A DNA stretch of 64,000 bases from Bombella apis. Lineage in GTDB: Bacteria; Pseudomonadota; Alphaproteobacteria; Acetobacterales; Acetobacteraceae. Under the pieces are notes generated by a model. It made no database searches and was not told where the DNA came from. It was given only the letters and a program-made list of their open reading frames with translations. The stretch is from NCBI RefSeq assembly GCF_018221685.1, contig NZ_JAGJTM010000003.1:186001-250000 (forward strand), in the 5' to 3' direction. This document shows, piece after piece, positions 33,954-44,571 of the stretch (position 1 is the first letter of the stretch; the number at the start of each line of letters is the position of its first letter). The position numbers were made by a program, and so were the translations under genes.

Positions 33954-36900
33954 TCAGGCCTGTTCCAGCTTTCTGATTCCTTCCAGTGTGTGCATCTGCT
34001 CCGCCAGACGAGGTGTGACACGATAGAAACCCGGCAGCCTGATCTCAATCGCCTGCGTCTCCTCAAGAGTAGGCAACAGCACGACACGCCCCCGCCCGCC
34101 CCTGACCTCTGCCAGCATGTCATGAAGGGGGGCCAGAGCTGCCTCATCATCAATCCAGATACGCAGCTCTCCCTGCTCATTGGCTGCGGCTGTTTCCAGG
34201 TCCTGCACGCTATTGGCCGTGATGCGCAGGGCATCTCCATCCAATTTCAGCTCCGCCTGCACCAGGACAGCCTGCCCAGCCACAAGCATGTCCCGGCAAC
34301 TCTGCAATGTTTCCGAAAATAACGTGACTTCGCAGCCACCGCTGGCATCCGTCAGGGTGACCCATGCCATCTTCTTGCCGGTCTTGGTGGGACGCTCCTT
34401 CTTGTCCACCACACAGCCCGCAATGGAAACACGTGATACACCCTGATGCGCCCTGCTCTCCAGCTGGAGAGCAGGCGTGATCCCCAGTCGGCGCAGCACC
34501 TGCCTGTAAGCATCCAGCGGATGGGCACTCATATGGAACCCGATTACCCCGGCCTCATGAGAGAGACGCTCAAAATCCGGCCAGGGACGGACCTTCTTCA
34601 ACCGCAGGACCTCCCGCAGGCTGCTATCGACACCCCCACCGAACAGACCGGCCTGTCCCACTTCCTTCTCCTGCGCCCGGGACTGCGCCCGCCGCAGGAT
34701 GATCTCCGCACTGGCAAACACGGTGTGACGGTCTGGCTCCAGACTGTCGAACGCACCTGCCTTGGCCAGACTCTCCATCTGTATCTTGTTGATGTGCCGA
34801 GAATCACACCGTTCGGCAAAATCGGTGAGATCGCAGAACGGCTTTTCTCCACGGTCCTGCACCAGCCCTTCCATAGCCACGAAACCAACCCGCTTGACCG
34901 CTGCCAGAGCGTAGCGGATGCCCAGCTGCCCGTCCTCCATCCTCTCGATGGAAAAATCGGCCTGGGATTTATTGATGTCCACCGGCAGGACAGGGATCCC
35001 CATGCGTCTGGCTTCCTGGCAGAGAGCCGCCAGCTTTTCCGTCTTTTCCCGTGCCAGAGACATGCAGCCTGCCAGGAAGGGAACAGGATGGTTCGCCTTC
35101 ATCCAGGCCGTCTGATAGGACACGAAGGCATAAGCGGCAGCATGAGACTTGTTGAAGCCATAATTGGCGAATTTGGCCATGAGGTCGAACACCTCTTCGG
35201 CTTTCTCGGCAGGGATGCCCCTCTTCGTAGCCCCTTCGCAGAAAATGGCCCGCTGTTTCTCCATCTCCGAGGCGATCTTCTTGCCCATGGCCCGCCGCAG
35301 CAGGTCGGCCCCGCCAAGGCTGTAGCCTGCCATCTTCTGGGCAATCTGCATCACCTGTTCCTGATAGACCATGATGCCGTAGGTCTCTTCCAGAATCGGG
35401 CGGATTTCCTCGTGAGGCGGCTCCCACGGTGCCCCATGCTTGCGGCGGCAATATTCAGGAATGTTTTCCATCGGGCCGGGGCGGTAGAGCGACACGCCGG
35501 CAATCAGGTCTTCCAGACGGCTGGCAGCCATCTGCTTGAGCATGTCCCTCATGCCCGCCCCTTCGAACTGGAACACACCCGCCGTGTCTCCCCGGGCCAT
35601 CATCTCGAAGGTTTTCTTGTCATCCAGCGGAATATGAGAGAGGTCCACTTCTTCCCCCAGCTCCCGCAGGAAATCGACCCCCCGCTTGAGAATGGTCAGG
35701 GTCGTCAGCCCCAGAAAGTCGAACTTGACCAGCCCGGCCTGCTCCACAAACTTCATGTTGTACTGGGTGACCAGCATCTCACTTCGTGGATCGCGATAGA
35801 GAGGCACAAGCTCCACAAGATCACGGTCCCCGATCACCACACCGGCCGCATGGGTCGAGGCGTGGCGGTACAATCCCTCCAGCTGAAGGGCGATCTCCAG
35901 CAGGCGGCGGATCATCTCATCCGTGTCCCGCATCTCCTGAAGCCGGGGTTCTTCCTCAATGGCCTGGGCCAGTGGTGTCGGTTTGGCCGGATTGTTGGGG
36001 ATCAGCTCCGCCACACGGTTGACCATGCCATAAGGCAGACCCAGCACACGCCCTACGTCCCGCACGGCCGCCTTGGCCTGGAGTTTCCCGAAGGTGATGA
36101 TCTGCGCCACACGCTCGTGGCCATATTCATTCCGCACGTAGCGGATGACCTCATCCCGCCGGTCCTGACAGAAATCGATATCAAAGTCCGGCATGGATAC
36201 ACGTTCGGGATTCAGGAACCGCTCGAAAAGCAGCCCGAACGGAATGGGATCAATATCCGTGATGGTCAGCGCATAGGCTACCAGTGATCCAGCACCGGAC
36301 CCACGCCCCGGACCCACCGGAATGTCATGCGCCTTGGCCCACTGGATGAAGTCCGCCACGATGAGGAAGTAACCAGGGAAGCCCATATCGGCTATGATTT
36401 TCAGCTCGGTCTCCAGCCGCTCCTCGTACTCGGCCCGACGGTTCTCCCCATCCTTCATGACAGCCAGACGTTTCTCCAGCCCTTCCTGCGCCATGGCCCG
36501 CAGGGTTTCCTCTTCCGTGCTGCCTTCACGAACTTTCGGACAGACAGGCAGGAGCGGCTTGCGGGTATTCACCGCCACGGCACAGTGACGGGCGATCACC
36601 AGCGTATTGTCGCAGGCCTCCGGCAGGTCATGGAAGAGCTTCCGCATTTCATCCGGAGTCTTGAACCATGCCTGACGGGAAACACGCCAGCGGTCTTCCT
36701 CCGCCATGGTACGCCCCTGGGCGATGCAGAGCAGCGCATCGTGCGCCTCATGCAGTTCCGGTCGAGGAAAAAAACATTCATTGGTCGCCACAAGCGGGAG
36801 GTCCAGCTCATCGGCCAGAGCGATCAGCTGCGGCTCCGTGATCTCCTCACCAGCTTCATCCAGCCGGTTGATCTCGACGGCCACATACCCCCCAAAGGCC

Positions 36901-37391
36901 TCCCTGAGACGCTCGAGCATCTGCTTCGCCGCAGCCCTCTGCTCCCCCAGCAGGAGCCGGTTGATCGGCCCCCGGTTGCCACCCGTCAACAGGAACAGCC
37001 CACCGGCACGGCTGCACAGCACGTCCAGCGGCATGGACGGGTCTGCCGAATCCCCATTCAGGAAGCCCTGCGTGGAAAGATACTGAAGATTCTCCAGCCC
37101 TTCTTCCGTCCGGGCCAGAACGACCAGCGGTTCCGCCGGGACACCGGGCCTGCCCGAAGCTGACGGCAGGGCCAGCTGGCACCCGATGATGGGCTGCACA
37201 CCGGCCTTGCGGCAGCTCTGGGAAAATTCCAGCCCGCCAAACATGTTGCCGCTGTCCGTCAGGGCGACGGCGGGCATGGCATTCTTTTTGGCCAGCTCCA
37301 CAAGCTCGGAGACACGAATCGCCCCCTGGCTGAGGGAATAGGCGGAGTGATTACGGAGATGGACAAAGCTGGCATAGGACATGCCGCCCAT
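33954..37391 (-). CDS. dnaE: DNA polymerase III alpha subunit
   Basis: The replicative polymerase. The 1145-residue protein begins with a PHP domain (FVHLRNHSAYSLSQGAIRVS, ALTDSGNMFGGLEF), followed by the family C catalytic core with PGRGSGAGSLVAYALTITDI and MPDFDIDFCQDRRDEVI (two catalytic aspartates), FDFLGLTTLTIL, the tandem HhH and beta-clamp-binding region, and an OB domain (VSIAGCVVDKKERPTKTGKK). Length is normal. ATG 37382, three codons later, is an alternative start. It ends the proS-lolC-lolD-dnaE run. Confidence 0.97.
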   Translation of the reverse strand: MGGMSYASFVHLRNHSAYSLSQGAIRVSELVELAKKNAMPAVALTDSGNMFGGLEFSQSCRKAGVQPIIGCQLALPSASGRPGVPAEPLVVLARTEEGLENLQYLSTQGFLNGDSADPSMPLDVLCSRAGGLFLLTGGNRGPINRLLLGEQRAAAKQMLERLREAFGGYVAVEINRLDEAGEEITEPQLIALADELDLPLVATNECFFPRPELHEAHDALLCIAQGRTMAEEDRWRVSRQAWFKTPDEMRKLFHDLPEACDNTLVIARHCAVAVNTRKPLLPVCPKVREGSTEEETLRAMAQEGLEKRLAVMKDGENRRAEYEERLETELKIIADMGFPGYFLIVADFIQWAKAHDIPVGPGRGSGAGSLVAYALTITDIDPIPFGLLFERFLNPERVSMPDFDIDFCQDRRDEVIRYVRNEYGHERVAQIITFGKLQAKAAVRDVGRVLGLPYGMVNRVAELIPNNPAKPTPLAQAIEEEPRLQEMRDTDEMIRRLLEIALQLEGLYRHASTHAAGVVIGDRDLVELVPLYRDPRSEMLVTQYNMKFVEQAGLVKFDFLGLTTLTILKRGVDFLRELGEEVDLSHIPLDDKKTFEMMARGDTAGVFQFEGAGMRDMLKQMAASRLEDLIAGVSLYRPGPMENIPEYCRRKHGAPWEPPHEEIRPILEETYGIMVYQEQVMQIAQKMAGYSLGGADLLRRAMGKKIASEMEKQRAIFCEGATKRGIPAEKAEEVFDLMAKFANYGFNKSHAAAYAFVSYQTAWMKANHPVPFLAGCMSLAREKTEKLAALCQEARRMGIPVLPVDINKSQADFSIERMEDGQLGIRYALAAVKRVGFVAMEGLVQDRGEKPFCDLTDFAERCDSRHINKIQMESLAKAGAFDSLEPDRHTVFASAEIILRRAQSRAQEKEVGQAGLFGGGVDSSLREVLRLKKVRPWPDFERLSHEAGVIGFHMSAHPLDAYRQVLRRLGITPALQLESRAHQGVSRVSIAGCVVDKKERPTKTGKKMAWVTLTDASGGCEVTLFSETLQSCRDMLVAGQAVLVQAELKLDGDALRITANSVQDLETAAANEQGELRIWIDDEAALAPLHDMLAEVRGGRGRVVLLPTLEETQAIEIRLPGFYRVTPRLAEQMHTLEGIRKLEQA

Positions 37392-37429
37392 TTACCACGC
37401 CCCCGCGCCGGGGCGGAACAGAAAACGCC

Positions 37430-38128
37430 CTACCCCTGAAAAGGAACGATCCGCCCTTCATCCAGCGTGACGGTACGGTCCATCGCCGCCGCCAGAGCCT
37501 CATTATGGGTGGCAATCAAAGCCGCCACGCCCTCTTCCCGCACCACACGCATCAGCTCGGCGAAGACGAGATCGGCGGTTTTCGTATCCAGATTGCCCGT
37601 CGGCTCATCGGCCAGCAGCAGGCTGGGCCGGTTCGCCAGCGCACGGGCGATGGCCGTACGCTGCTGCTCCCCACCGGACATGCGTCCCGGCAGAGCCTCC
37701 AGCCGATGGGACAGCCCAAAACGGACCAGCAGGTCTTCTGCCCGCTTCCGGGCCTCGGCAGGTTTCACGCCTGCCGCAAGCTGAGGCAGCATGACATTCT
37801 CCACGGCCGTGAATTCCCGCAGCAGATGATGGAACTGATACACGAAGCCGATTTCATCCCGCCGCAAGGCCGTCCGTCCCGCCTCGCCCAGTCTGGATGT
37901 GGCCTTCTCCCTGATAAGAACCTCTCCCCTGTCGGGGCGTTCCAGAAGGCCAGCCAGCTGCAGCAGCGTGGACTTGCCCGTGCCGCTCGGGGCCACGAGG
38001 GCAACCAGCTCACCACTTTTCAGGGAAAGATCAGCCTCCCGGAGAATGTGCAGTTCTTCATCCCCGGAACGGAAGGACCGCCCCAGCTTCTCAAGCGTCA
38101 GAACCGTGGTCTGTTTCGTGTCACTCAT
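37430..38128 (-). CDS. lolD: lipoprotein-releasing ABC transporter ATP-binding protein
   Basis: The 232-residue ATPase of LolCDE, which extracts outer-membrane lipoproteins from the inner membrane. [20 protein letters not shown] is Walker A, the Q-loop region is [38 protein letters not shown] is the signature and [12 protein letters not shown] is Walker B. The start at 38128 overlaps the lolC stop by eight bases, so the two are coupled. It may feed the LolA-like lipoprotein encoded elsewhere in this window. Confidence 0.94.
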   Translation of the reverse strand: MSDTKQTTVLTLEKLGRSFRSGDEELHILREADLSLKSGELVALVAPSGTGKSTLLQLAGLLERPDRGEVLIREKATSRLGEAGRTALRRDEIGFVYQFHHLLREFTAVENVMLPQLAAGVKPAEARKRAEDLLVRFGLSHRLEALPGRMSGGEQQRTAIARALANRPSLLLADEPTGNLDTKTADLVFAELMRVVREEGVAALIATHNEALAAAMDRTVTLDEGRIVPFQG

Positions 38129-39368
38129 GACGCAGGGCCTCCACCGGGTCGGTCTTCGCCGCACGCCATGAGGGATACAGCGTGGCCAGCAGGGACAGGG
38201 CCAGCGACAGCACGGCGACTTCCACAACCTGCGACCAGACCAGACGGGCCGGCAGCCGGGCCAGGAAATAGACCTCAGGATTGAACAGGTCCGTGCCCGT
38301 CAGGGATTCCAGAACGTGACGGATCCGCTCGATGTTCAGGGCGAAGCAGATGCCCAGCCCCGTCCCCACCACGGTCCCCACGACGCCAACAGACGCTCCG
38401 CACATGAGGAAAATGCGCATCACGCTGCCCCGGCTGGCTCCGAAAGTCCGCAGGACGGCGATGTCCCGTGTCTTGTCCTTGACCATCATGATGAGCGAGG
38501 AGATCACGTTGAAGGCCGCCACCAGAATGATGAGCGTAAGGATGAGGAACATCACGTTCTGTTCTACCGTCACGGCATCCAGAAAACCGTTGGCACTCTG
38601 TGTCCAGTCCAGCACCTGAAGACGGGGATCATTCAAGGCCTCCGTGATCTGGCGGCTGACCGGCCTGACATTCAGCGGATCGGAGGTGCTGACCTGCATC
38701 AGCGAGACCCCGTCTCCCATCATCAGGAATTTCTGGGAGGCTGCCAGCGGCATGAGAATGATGTTGCTGTTGTAATCATTCCAGTTGGCATCAAAGACCA
38801 GGGCCACGTGCAGTTTCCGCACCCGTGGCATCGTGCCGAATGGCGTGGCCTGCCCGTTGGGCGAGAGAATGGTCAGCGACGAACCGACATGCAGCCCGGC
38901 CCGCTCGGCCAGCGTGACCCCCACGGCAACGGCGGAATCCCCTTGGAAGTCATCCAGACTGCCTTCCATGATTCCATCGCTGAGAGCCTTCCAGTTCCGC
39001 AGGTCCTCCTGTGCCAGCCCTTCCAGCATCGCCCCGGTGGAATAACGCCCCGCCTCCGCAAGGACCGTGCCCTGCGTCATGGGCAGGACCTGCGTCACGC
39101 CGGGCACCCTGCGGATCAATGCGGCATCATCCTTGTAGTCCCGGATGACCTGCCCATAGGCATAGACATTCAGGTCTCCATGCAGGCCGAGAATCCGGCC
39201 CATGAGGTCGGCCTTGAAGCCGTTCATCACGGCCATGACGATGATGAGCGTCGCCACCCCCAGAGAGATGCCGACAAGGGAGAACAGCGCAATGACCGAC
39301 GCAAAACGCTCCCCCTTGCGGGCCCTCAGATAACGCAGGGCAACCGTTCGCTCAAACCGCCCGAACAT
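38121..39368 (-). CDS. lolC: lipoprotein-releasing ABC transporter membrane subunit
   Basis: A 415-residue inner-membrane subunit with an N-terminal helix ([20 protein letters not shown]), a large periplasmic domain and three C-terminal helices. [20 protein letters not shown] and [14 protein letters not shown] match LolC/LolE. A single LolC/E-type gene with lolD is typical of alphaproteobacteria that use a homodimeric (LolF-like) complex. ATG 39368 begins two bases after the proS stop; TTG 39374 would overlap it. Confidence 0.9.
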   Translation of the reverse strand: MFGRFERTVALRYLRARKGERFASVIALFSLVGISLGVATLIIVMAVMNGFKADLMGRILGLHGDLNVYAYGQVIRDYKDDAALIRRVPGVTQVLPMTQGTVLAEAGRYSTGAMLEGLAQEDLRNWKALSDGIMEGSLDDFQGDSAVAVGVTLAERAGLHVGSSLTILSPNGQATPFGTMPRVRKLHVALVFDANWNDYNSNIILMPLAASQKFLMMGDGVSLMQVSTSDPLNVRPVSRQITEALNDPRLQVLDWTQSANGFLDAVTVEQNVMFLILTLIILVAAFNVISSLIMMVKDKTRDIAVLRTFGASRGSVMRIFLMCGASVGVVGTVVGTGLGICFALNIERIRHVLESLTGTDLFNPEVYFLARLPARLVWSQVVEVAVLSLALSLLATLYPSWRAAKTDPVEALRHE

Positions 39369-39370
39369 GC

Positions 39371-40687
39371 TCAACCAAGCCCCAGTTTCGCCAGAGCTTC
39401 ATCAAGAGGCAGTTCGCTGCGTTCGCCGGAGGCACGATGCTTCAGCTCCACCATGCCCGCCTTGGCCCCACGGGGACCGACAATGATCTGCCACGGATGA
39501 CCCATCAGGTCGGCATCATTGAATTTCACCCCGGCACGGTCGGACCGGTCATCATAGAGCAGCCCTTCCGGGTCACGGCTGTAGATGGTTTCACAGAGCT
39601 GGTCGCACAGCTCATCACCAGGGCGGAGGTTGAGCAGAACCGCCCGATAGGGAGCCACCTCTTCCGGCCAGATGATCCCGGCTTCATCATGAGACGCCTC
39701 GATGATGGCTCCGACCAGACGGGACACCCCGATGCCATAGGACCCCATGTGCGGATGCAGGGGCGCACCATCGGCACCGCTCACTTCCACACCCATGGAT
39801 TCGGTATATTTCGTGCCGAAATAGAAGATGTGGCCGACCTCGATGCCCCGGCCACCACGACGACGGTCTTCCGGCACGGCCTCCCAGGCGGAAAGGTCAT
39901 GTTTTTCATCCGTGGCGGAATAGGTCGTCTTCACGATCTCACGGAGTTTCTGAAGGTCTTCCTCCTTCTGCGGGTCCAGGCCGATGCTGTCCCAGTCAAT
40001 CTCGTCCCAGCCAGCATCATAGAAGACCTCACTCTCCCCTGTCGGAGCAAGAACGAGGAACTCATGGCTCAGCTCGCCACCAATCGGCCCCGTATCGGCC
40101 GCCATCGGCACGGCCTGCACACCCAGACGGCGGAAAATCTTCAGGTAGGACAGCATGATGCGGTAATAGCTGCTCACCGCATCCTCATAGGACAGGTCGA
40201 AACTGTAACCGTCCTTCATGTAGAACTCACGGCCACGCATCACGCCGAAGCGGGGGCGGACCTCGTCCCTGAACTTCCACTGGATGTGGTAGAGCATCTT
40301 CGGCAGCTCACGGTAGGATTTCACCGTGCTGCCGAAAAGGTCCGTCACCATTTCCTCATTGGTCGGGCCGTAAAGCATCTCACGCCCGTGCCGGTCCTCA
40401 AGACGCAGCATCTCCGGTCCGTACGCATCATAACGGCCGGAACGCCGCCACAGATCGGCGGACTGAACGGTCGGCATCAGGATTTCCTGTCCGCCAATCC
40501 GGTCCTGCTCCTGCCGCACGATGGTGGCGATGTTCCGCAGGACACGCAGCCCGGCGGGCAGCCATGTATAGATGCCCGAGGATGTCTGCCGCACAAGCCC
40601 CGCCCGCAGCATCAGCCGGTGTGAGGCAATCTGCGCCTCGGCGGGGACTTCTTTCAGAGTAGGCTGGAATGCCTGACTTAACCGCAT
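39371..40687 (-). CDS. proS: prolyl-tRNA synthetase (short type)
   Basis: A 438-residue class II synthetase. Visible are [20 protein letters not shown] (motif 1 region), [38 protein letters not shown] (motif 2) and [16 protein letters not shown] (motif 3). The insertion (editing) domain is absent, as is usual in alphaproteobacteria. It lies between rnj and lolC with only 2-12 bases to each neighbour. The intact C-terminal anticodon-binding domain ends [20 protein letters not shown]. Confidence 0.96.
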   Translation of the reverse strand: MRLSQAFQPTLKEVPAEAQIASHRLMLRAGLVRQTSSGIYTWLPAGLRVLRNIATIVRQEQDRIGGQEILMPTVQSADLWRRSGRYDAYGPEMLRLEDRHGREMLYGPTNEEMVTDLFGSTVKSYRELPKMLYHIQWKFRDEVRPRFGVMRGREFYMKDGYSFDLSYEDAVSSYYRIMLSYLKIFRRLGVQAVPMAADTGPIGGELSHEFLVLAPTGESEVFYDAGWDEIDWDSIGLDPQKEEDLQKLREIVKTTYSATDEKHDLSAWEAVPEDRRRGGRGIEVGHIFYFGTKYTESMGVEVSGADGAPLHPHMGSYGIGVSRLVGAIIEASHDEAGIIWPEEVAPYRAVLLNLRPGDELCDQLCETIYSRDPEGLLYDDRSDRAGVKFNDADLMGHPWQIIVGPRGAKAGMVELKHRASGERSELPLDEALAKLGLG

Positions 40688-40699
40688 GTTCTTTTTCCC

Positions 40700-42358
40700 T
40701 CAGACGCGCAGGAGATGGACATCAACCAGCGGACGCTTCCGCAGCTTGCGGCCGAGTGCCCGCCGCAGGGCTGTGCGTGCCACATCCCGGAAGGCCTGAT
40801 CGTCCTGACGGAATTCATCAGGAATCTCATCAATGGCATAGGCGAATTCTTCACGGATGCGGGTGCTTTCAGGGTCATCCCGCTCCAGAAGACCTGGTGC
40901 ACTGATGCGTGGTTCGCCAATGACATAACCCTCATCATCCACGGCAAAGCTGGCCAGCACCACGCCATTGAAAAGCATCCGGCGACGGGCCGCCAGCACA
41001 CCGCCCGTCATGGGCAGAAGGCGGTCACCATCCAGAGCCAGAAGGCCCGTCGGAGCCGTATCGACCACCTCGACTGGCCCCGGCCCCAGATTGAGGATGT
41101 CACCATCCTCCAGCAGCACGGCCTCAGCACCGGCCTCACGGGCCAAAGCCCCGTGGGCTGTCAGATGGCGCCATTCCCCATGGGTGGGAATGCTGTAACG
41201 GGGGCGAACAAGGCTGTAGAGATGGCGGATATCCCCACCCGTTGCATGGCCGGATGTATGCACCATGCCATCCTTGTCCGTCAGCACGGTCACGCCACGG
41301 CGTGTCAGATTGTCCTGCACCGTCATGACGGCCTGCTCATTCCCCGGAATGACACGGGAGCTGTAAATCACCGTGTCCCCTTCCCCCAGGGAAATGGTGG
41401 AATGGGTATCACAGGCGATACGAGACAGGGCGGAGCGGGCCTCACCCTGGCTCCCCGTAATGATCATCAGCAGGTTTTCATCAGGAACATCCTTGATGTC
41501 ATATTCCGTCAGGAAAGGCGGCAGATCGGCAAAGTAGCCACATTCCCGGGCGGCGGCCTCCAGATTGCGCAGGGAGCGTCCCACCACCATCACCTCACGG
41601 CCAGAAGCGAGCGCAGCCTTGGCGATGCTCTCCACACGGGCCACGTTGCTGGCGAAGCACGTCACGGCCACACGTCCTTCCAGCCCGGCGATCATTTCCG
41701 TCAGGCCGACACGGACATCCGCCTCAGACTGGGACCGCCCCTCCTTCATGACATTGGTGCTGTCACCCACCATGGCCAGCACGCCTTCATCACCCAATGC
41801 ACGGAAGGCATCCTCGTCCGTCACGGGGCCGACAAGCGGAGTCGGGTCCAGCTTCCAGTCCCCGGTATGAATGACAATGCCATACGGACTGCGAATGGCG
41901 ACGGACTGGGCTTCCACAATGGAGTGGGTTACCGGGATGAACTGGAGATCGAACGGCCCGACCTCAAACCGGGAACCCGGCATGATGATGTGGATGACGA
42001 CCTGGTTCTGAAGGTTCGCCTCGCTCAGCTTGCGCCGCAGCACGGCTGCCGTGAACGGCGTGGCGTAGACAGGACAGCGCATCTGCCGCCAGAGGTGGGC
42101 TACAGCCCCCACATGGTCCTCATGGGCGTGGGTAATGACCAGCCCGTGCAGACTGTCTTTCCGTTCTGCGATGAAGGTCGGATCGGACATCAGCACGTCG
42201 GCTTCCGGCGTATCATTGCCGGAGAAGCCGATGCCACAATCGATGGCCAGCCAGTGTTCCTCACCATTTTCGCGCAGGCGGTACAGGTTGAAATTCATGC
42301 CGATCTCGCCCGTCCCTCCCAAGGGAAGGAAGGCAAAATCACTCTTCTGGTCTGTCAT
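40700..42358 (-). CDS. rnj: ribonuclease J
   Basis: A 552-residue metallo-beta-lactamase fold ribonuclease with endo- and 5'-exonuclease activity. VITHAHEDHVGAVAHLWRQM carries the HxHxDH zinc motif; the beta-CASP region shows AVTCFASNVARVESIAKAAL, LLMIITGSQGEARSALSRIA and HTSGHATGGDIRHL. The C-terminal domain is intact. In alphaproteobacteria RNase J matures rRNA and tRNA and degrades mRNA. It follows coaX by 18 bases. Confidence 0.95.
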   Translation of the reverse strand: MTDQKSDFAFLPLGGTGEIGMNFNLYRLRENGEEHWLAIDCGIGFSGNDTPEADVLMSDPTFIAERKDSLHGLVITHAHEDHVGAVAHLWRQMRCPVYATPFTAAVLRRKLSEANLQNQVVIHIIMPGSRFEVGPFDLQFIPVTHSIVEAQSVAIRSPYGIVIHTGDWKLDPTPLVGPVTDEDAFRALGDEGVLAMVGDSTNVMKEGRSQSEADVRVGLTEMIAGLEGRVAVTCFASNVARVESIAKAALASGREVMVVGRSLRNLEAAARECGYFADLPPFLTEYDIKDVPDENLLMIITGSQGEARSALSRIACDTHSTISLGEGDTVIYSSRVIPGNEQAVMTVQDNLTRRGVTVLTDKDGMVHTSGHATGGDIRHLYSLVRPRYSIPTHGEWRHLTAHGALAREAGAEAVLLEDGDILNLGPGPVEVVDTAPTGLLALDGDRLLPMTGGVLAARRRMLFNGVVLASFAVDDEGYVIGEPRISAPGLLERDDPESTRIREEFAYAIDEIPDEFRQDDQAFRDVARTALRRALGRKLRKRPLVDVHLLRV

Positions 42359-42376
42359 AAACGCATCAGTTCCTGT

Positions 42377-43210
42377 TCAAGAATTATCAGGGTGCCCGAA
42401 GGCGGTATGGGCCTGTTGCCCGGAAAAATCGGTGATGAAACGGTCCCTGTTCTGCCCGGCCAGGAGGCGCAGTCCCTCCAGCGTCAGGTCGGGTGCCACT
42501 TCATCAAATAACGTTGTCCCCTCGGAGAAGAGCGGAGCCAGACCGCCCGTCGCCACAACCCGGGGACGTCCATCCATCTCACCGGCAATGCGGTGAACAA
42601 TCCCTTCGACCAGACCTACATACCCCCAGAAGAGGCCTGATCGCATCGCAACACTTGTGCTGCGACCTATTGCTTCCACCGGCCGGCCAACACTGACACG
42701 GGGCAGACGGGCCGCTGCCTGATGCAGGGCATCCATCGAGAGATTGACCCCCGGTGCAATCGCTCCACCGCAATAGCGGCCCTGAGCATCGACAACATCG
42801 AAGGTTGTCGCCGTACCAAAATCCACAACCACAAGCGGGCCCCCGCCGTAAAGCTGGCGGGCGGCAAGGCCGTTCAGCAGGCGGTCAGCCCCAAGCTCTG
42901 CCGGCGTATCCACCAGCACATCCATGTTCCAGTCCAGCTCATGATTGGCCACAAGAGGCTCCACATGCAGCCAGCTACGGCACAGGCGCCGCAGATCATA
43001 CAACGCAGCCGGAACCACCGTCCCGATAATGGCCTGCGTTACACAATCCGGGCCCAGACCTGCCCGTTCCATCAAGGCCAGCAGCCAGACGGCATATTCA
43101 TCCGCCGTTCTGCGATCATCCGTCGAGATGCGCCAGCGTCCTACCCATGCCTCGCCATCATGAACGGCAAAAACCACATTTGTATTGCCAGCATCAATGA
43201 CGAGCAGCAC
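42377..43210 (-). CDS. coaX: type III pantothenate kinase
   Basis: First step of coenzyme A synthesis. The 277-residue protein starts [18 protein letters not shown] (ATP-binding motif) and continues with [38 protein letters not shown] and [15 protein letters not shown] chose GTG 43210 with GGGAGG upstream, which gives the usual MLLVID start; GTG 43228 overlaps birA by eight bases. birA-coaX-rnj is a conserved order. Confidence 0.94.
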   Translation of the reverse strand: MLLVIDAGNTNVVFAVHDGEAWVGRWRISTDDRRTADEYAVWLLALMERAGLGPDCVTQAIIGTVVPAALYDLRRLCRSWLHVEPLVANHELDWNMDVLVDTPAELGADRLLNGLAARQLYGGGPLVVVDFGTATTFDVVDAQGRYCGGAIAPGVNLSMDALHQAAARLPRVSVGRPVEAIGRSTSVAMRSGLFWGYVGLVEGIVHRIAGEMDGRPRVVATGGLAPLFSEGTTLFDEVAPDLTLEGLRLLAGQNRDRFITDFSGQQAHTAFGHPDNS

Positions 43211-43220
43211 ATCCCCTCCC

Positions 43221-43970
43221 TTACTCACAGATCACATCACCCGTCACGACCGAGGTCATGCCACCATCGTCCAGTGCGAGCAGAAGATGTCCCTGCGCAT
43301 CAAGCCCGGCGAATTGTCCTGCTACTTCCCTACCATGTCTTCGAAGGATCAGTCGAGTACCCAGAGGATGAGCACGCTCCATCCAGCTCTCCCAGATCAC
43401 ACCGTTGCCCTCACGCTGCCAGCGTTCCATCCATCCATCGAACGCCCGCACGATGGCCTGGGCGCAGGCCTGGGCATCCGGCGGAGAGCAGACCTCGGAA
43501 AGGGCTGCGAGTGTCCGGCCTTCCATGATCGGAGCCTGCCGCAGATTGGCCCCCATGCCTATGACCGCCCAACAGGGCAGCCCCTCTGCCCCGGCTGCCA
43601 GAAAACCGGTTTCAATCAGAATACCTGCCATTTTCCGGCCTGAAAGCAGAAGATCGTTCGGCCATTTCAGCCATAGCGAGGCTGAAGCCTCCCCCGACAG
43701 ATCCGCTGCGGCCACGAGCCCATCACGAAGGGCCAGAGCCACCATATAGGGCAGAACCGCCCGCATGGCCTGATTTTCGGAAAAACGGAAAAGAAAGGAA
43801 AATGCCAGATTTCCCTCGCCACTCTGCCAGCTACGCCCCCGGCTTCCCCGGGCTGCGCTCTGTCGCTCTGCCACAACGGCCAGCCTGTCTTCTTCGCCGG
43901 CTTCAGCCCGTTTCCGACAGAGATCGGAAGTGGATGCCAGCGTTTCATGATATTCGAAACGCCAGGTCAT
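43221..43970 (-). CDS. birA: biotin-acetyl-CoA-carboxylase ligase
   Basis: Attaches biotin to acetyl-CoA carboxylase. The 249-residue single-domain (monofunctional) BirA lacks the DNA-binding N-terminus. [20 protein letters not shown] is the substrate motif, [20 protein letters not shown] is the GRGRxG biotin-binding loop, and [20 protein letters not shown] is the catalytic KWPND motif. ATG 43970 is used; an earlier start would overlap tRNA-Val. It lies only 20 bases from the encoded CCA end of that tRNA, and no ribosome site is visible. Confidence 0.92.
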   Translation of the reverse strand: MTWRFEYHETLASTSDLCRKRAEAGEEDRLAVVAERQSAARGSRGRSWQSGEGNLAFSFLFRFSENQAMRAVLPYMVALALRDGLVAAADLSGEASASLWLKWPNDLLLSGRKMAGILIETGFLAAGAEGLPCWAVIGMGANLRQAPIMEGRTLAALSEVCSPPDAQACAQAIVRAFDGWMERWQREGNGVIWESWMERAHPLGTRLILRRHGREVAGQFAGLDAQGHLLLALDDGGMTSVVTGDVICE

Positions 43971-43990
43971 AAAAAAACTTGAATGTAAGA

Positions 43991-44065
43991 TGGTGGGCAA
44001 TGACGGGATCGAACCGCCGACCCTCTCGGTGTAAACGAGACGCTCTACCGCTGAGCTAATTGCCC
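43991..44065 (-). tRNA. tRNA-Val (TAC)
   Basis: A 75-base cloverleaf: acceptor GGGCAAT/ATTGCCC, D stem GCTC/GAGC, anticodon stem TCTCG/CGAGA with loop TTTACAC (anticodon TAC), T stem GGCGG/CCGTC with TTCGATC, discriminator A and encoded CCA. The promoter is extremely close to the 5' end. Confidence 0.96.
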
Positions 44066-44072
44066 GCCCCGG

Positions 44073-44101
44073 TTTATAGGCAAAAGCCTCACGGAGCGCA
44101 A
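44073..44101 (-). promoter_or_regulatory. promoter of tRNA-Val, near-leaderless
   Basis: On the minus strand TTGCGC (44101-44096) and TATAAA (44078-44073) are 17 bases apart. The tRNA 5' end at 44065 is only seven bases beyond the -10 box, so transcription should start at the tRNA itself or within a base or two. Confidence 0.7.
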
Positions 44102-44157
44102 CGGGGAATTCTCATTTTTTTTCAGAAAATTATCTTCCCCGTTTCCACGATGCCAGC

Positions 44158-44445
44158 TTACTTGCTGACGGCATCCTTCAGGCCCTTGCCCGGCTTGAAA
44201 CGCACGGACGTGGAAGCCGGAATGTCGATCTCTTCACCCGTACGCGGGTTGCGGCCCTTGGCAGCCTTGCGGGTGGCTGTCACGAAGCTGCCAAAGCCTA
44301 CCAGGCGAACTTCCTGCCCCTTGGCCAGGGTCTTCTCGATGGTGCCGAACACGGCATCCACGACATCACCAGCCTTCGCCTTGGGAAGATCAGCGGCCTC
44401 GGCAACGGAAGCAATGAGTTCCTGCTTGTTCAGAGGTTTCTCCAT
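44158..44445 (-). CDS. hup: DNA-binding protein HU
   Basis: A 95-residue histone-like protein. It starts MEKPLNKQELIASVAEAADL, and EVRLVGFGSFVTATRKAAKG plus RNPRTGEEIDIPASTSVRF are the HU beta-arm region that wraps DNA, with the RNP-type proline in the arm. A promoter-like element TTGACG (44545-44540) with CATAGT (44523-44518) 16 bases on lies upstream. It follows lon as in many proteobacteria. Confidence 0.96.
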   Translation of the reverse strand: MEKPLNKQELIASVAEAADLPKAKAGDVVDAVFGTIEKTLAKGQEVRLVGFGSFVTATRKAAKGRNPRTGEEIDIPASTSVRFKPGKGLKDAVSK

Positions 44446-44517
44446 GGTAAGCCTTTCAACGTTTGGTGAGACAGCCTCGCAAAGAGGCCAGAATCACATA
44501 TTGCGATTTACACCTGC

Positions 44518-44545
44518 ACTATGAAGCGGTTTTCGTCCGCGTCAA
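44518..44545 (-). promoter_or_regulatory. promoter of hup
   Basis: TTGACG and CATAGT on the minus strand are 16 bases apart, about 75 bases before the hup start. Confidence 0.5.
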
Positions 44546-44571
44546 CAGCCTGAAGCCAAGAATACCCTTAC

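Noticed and set aside
34446-36287. 613-codon plus-strand frame in the dnaE region
   Set aside because: It is antisense to dnaE, His/Pro/Arg-rich, with no recognisable domain.
43971-44000. Longer birA start
   Set aside because: It would overlap the 3' end of tRNA-Val; the conserved BirA N-terminus starts at 43970.
44100-44143. AACGGGGAA / TTCCCCGTT repeat after hup as a terminator
   Set aside because: The loop is about 26 bases and the T-run lies in the loop rather than after the stem, so it is not a convincing intrinsic terminator.
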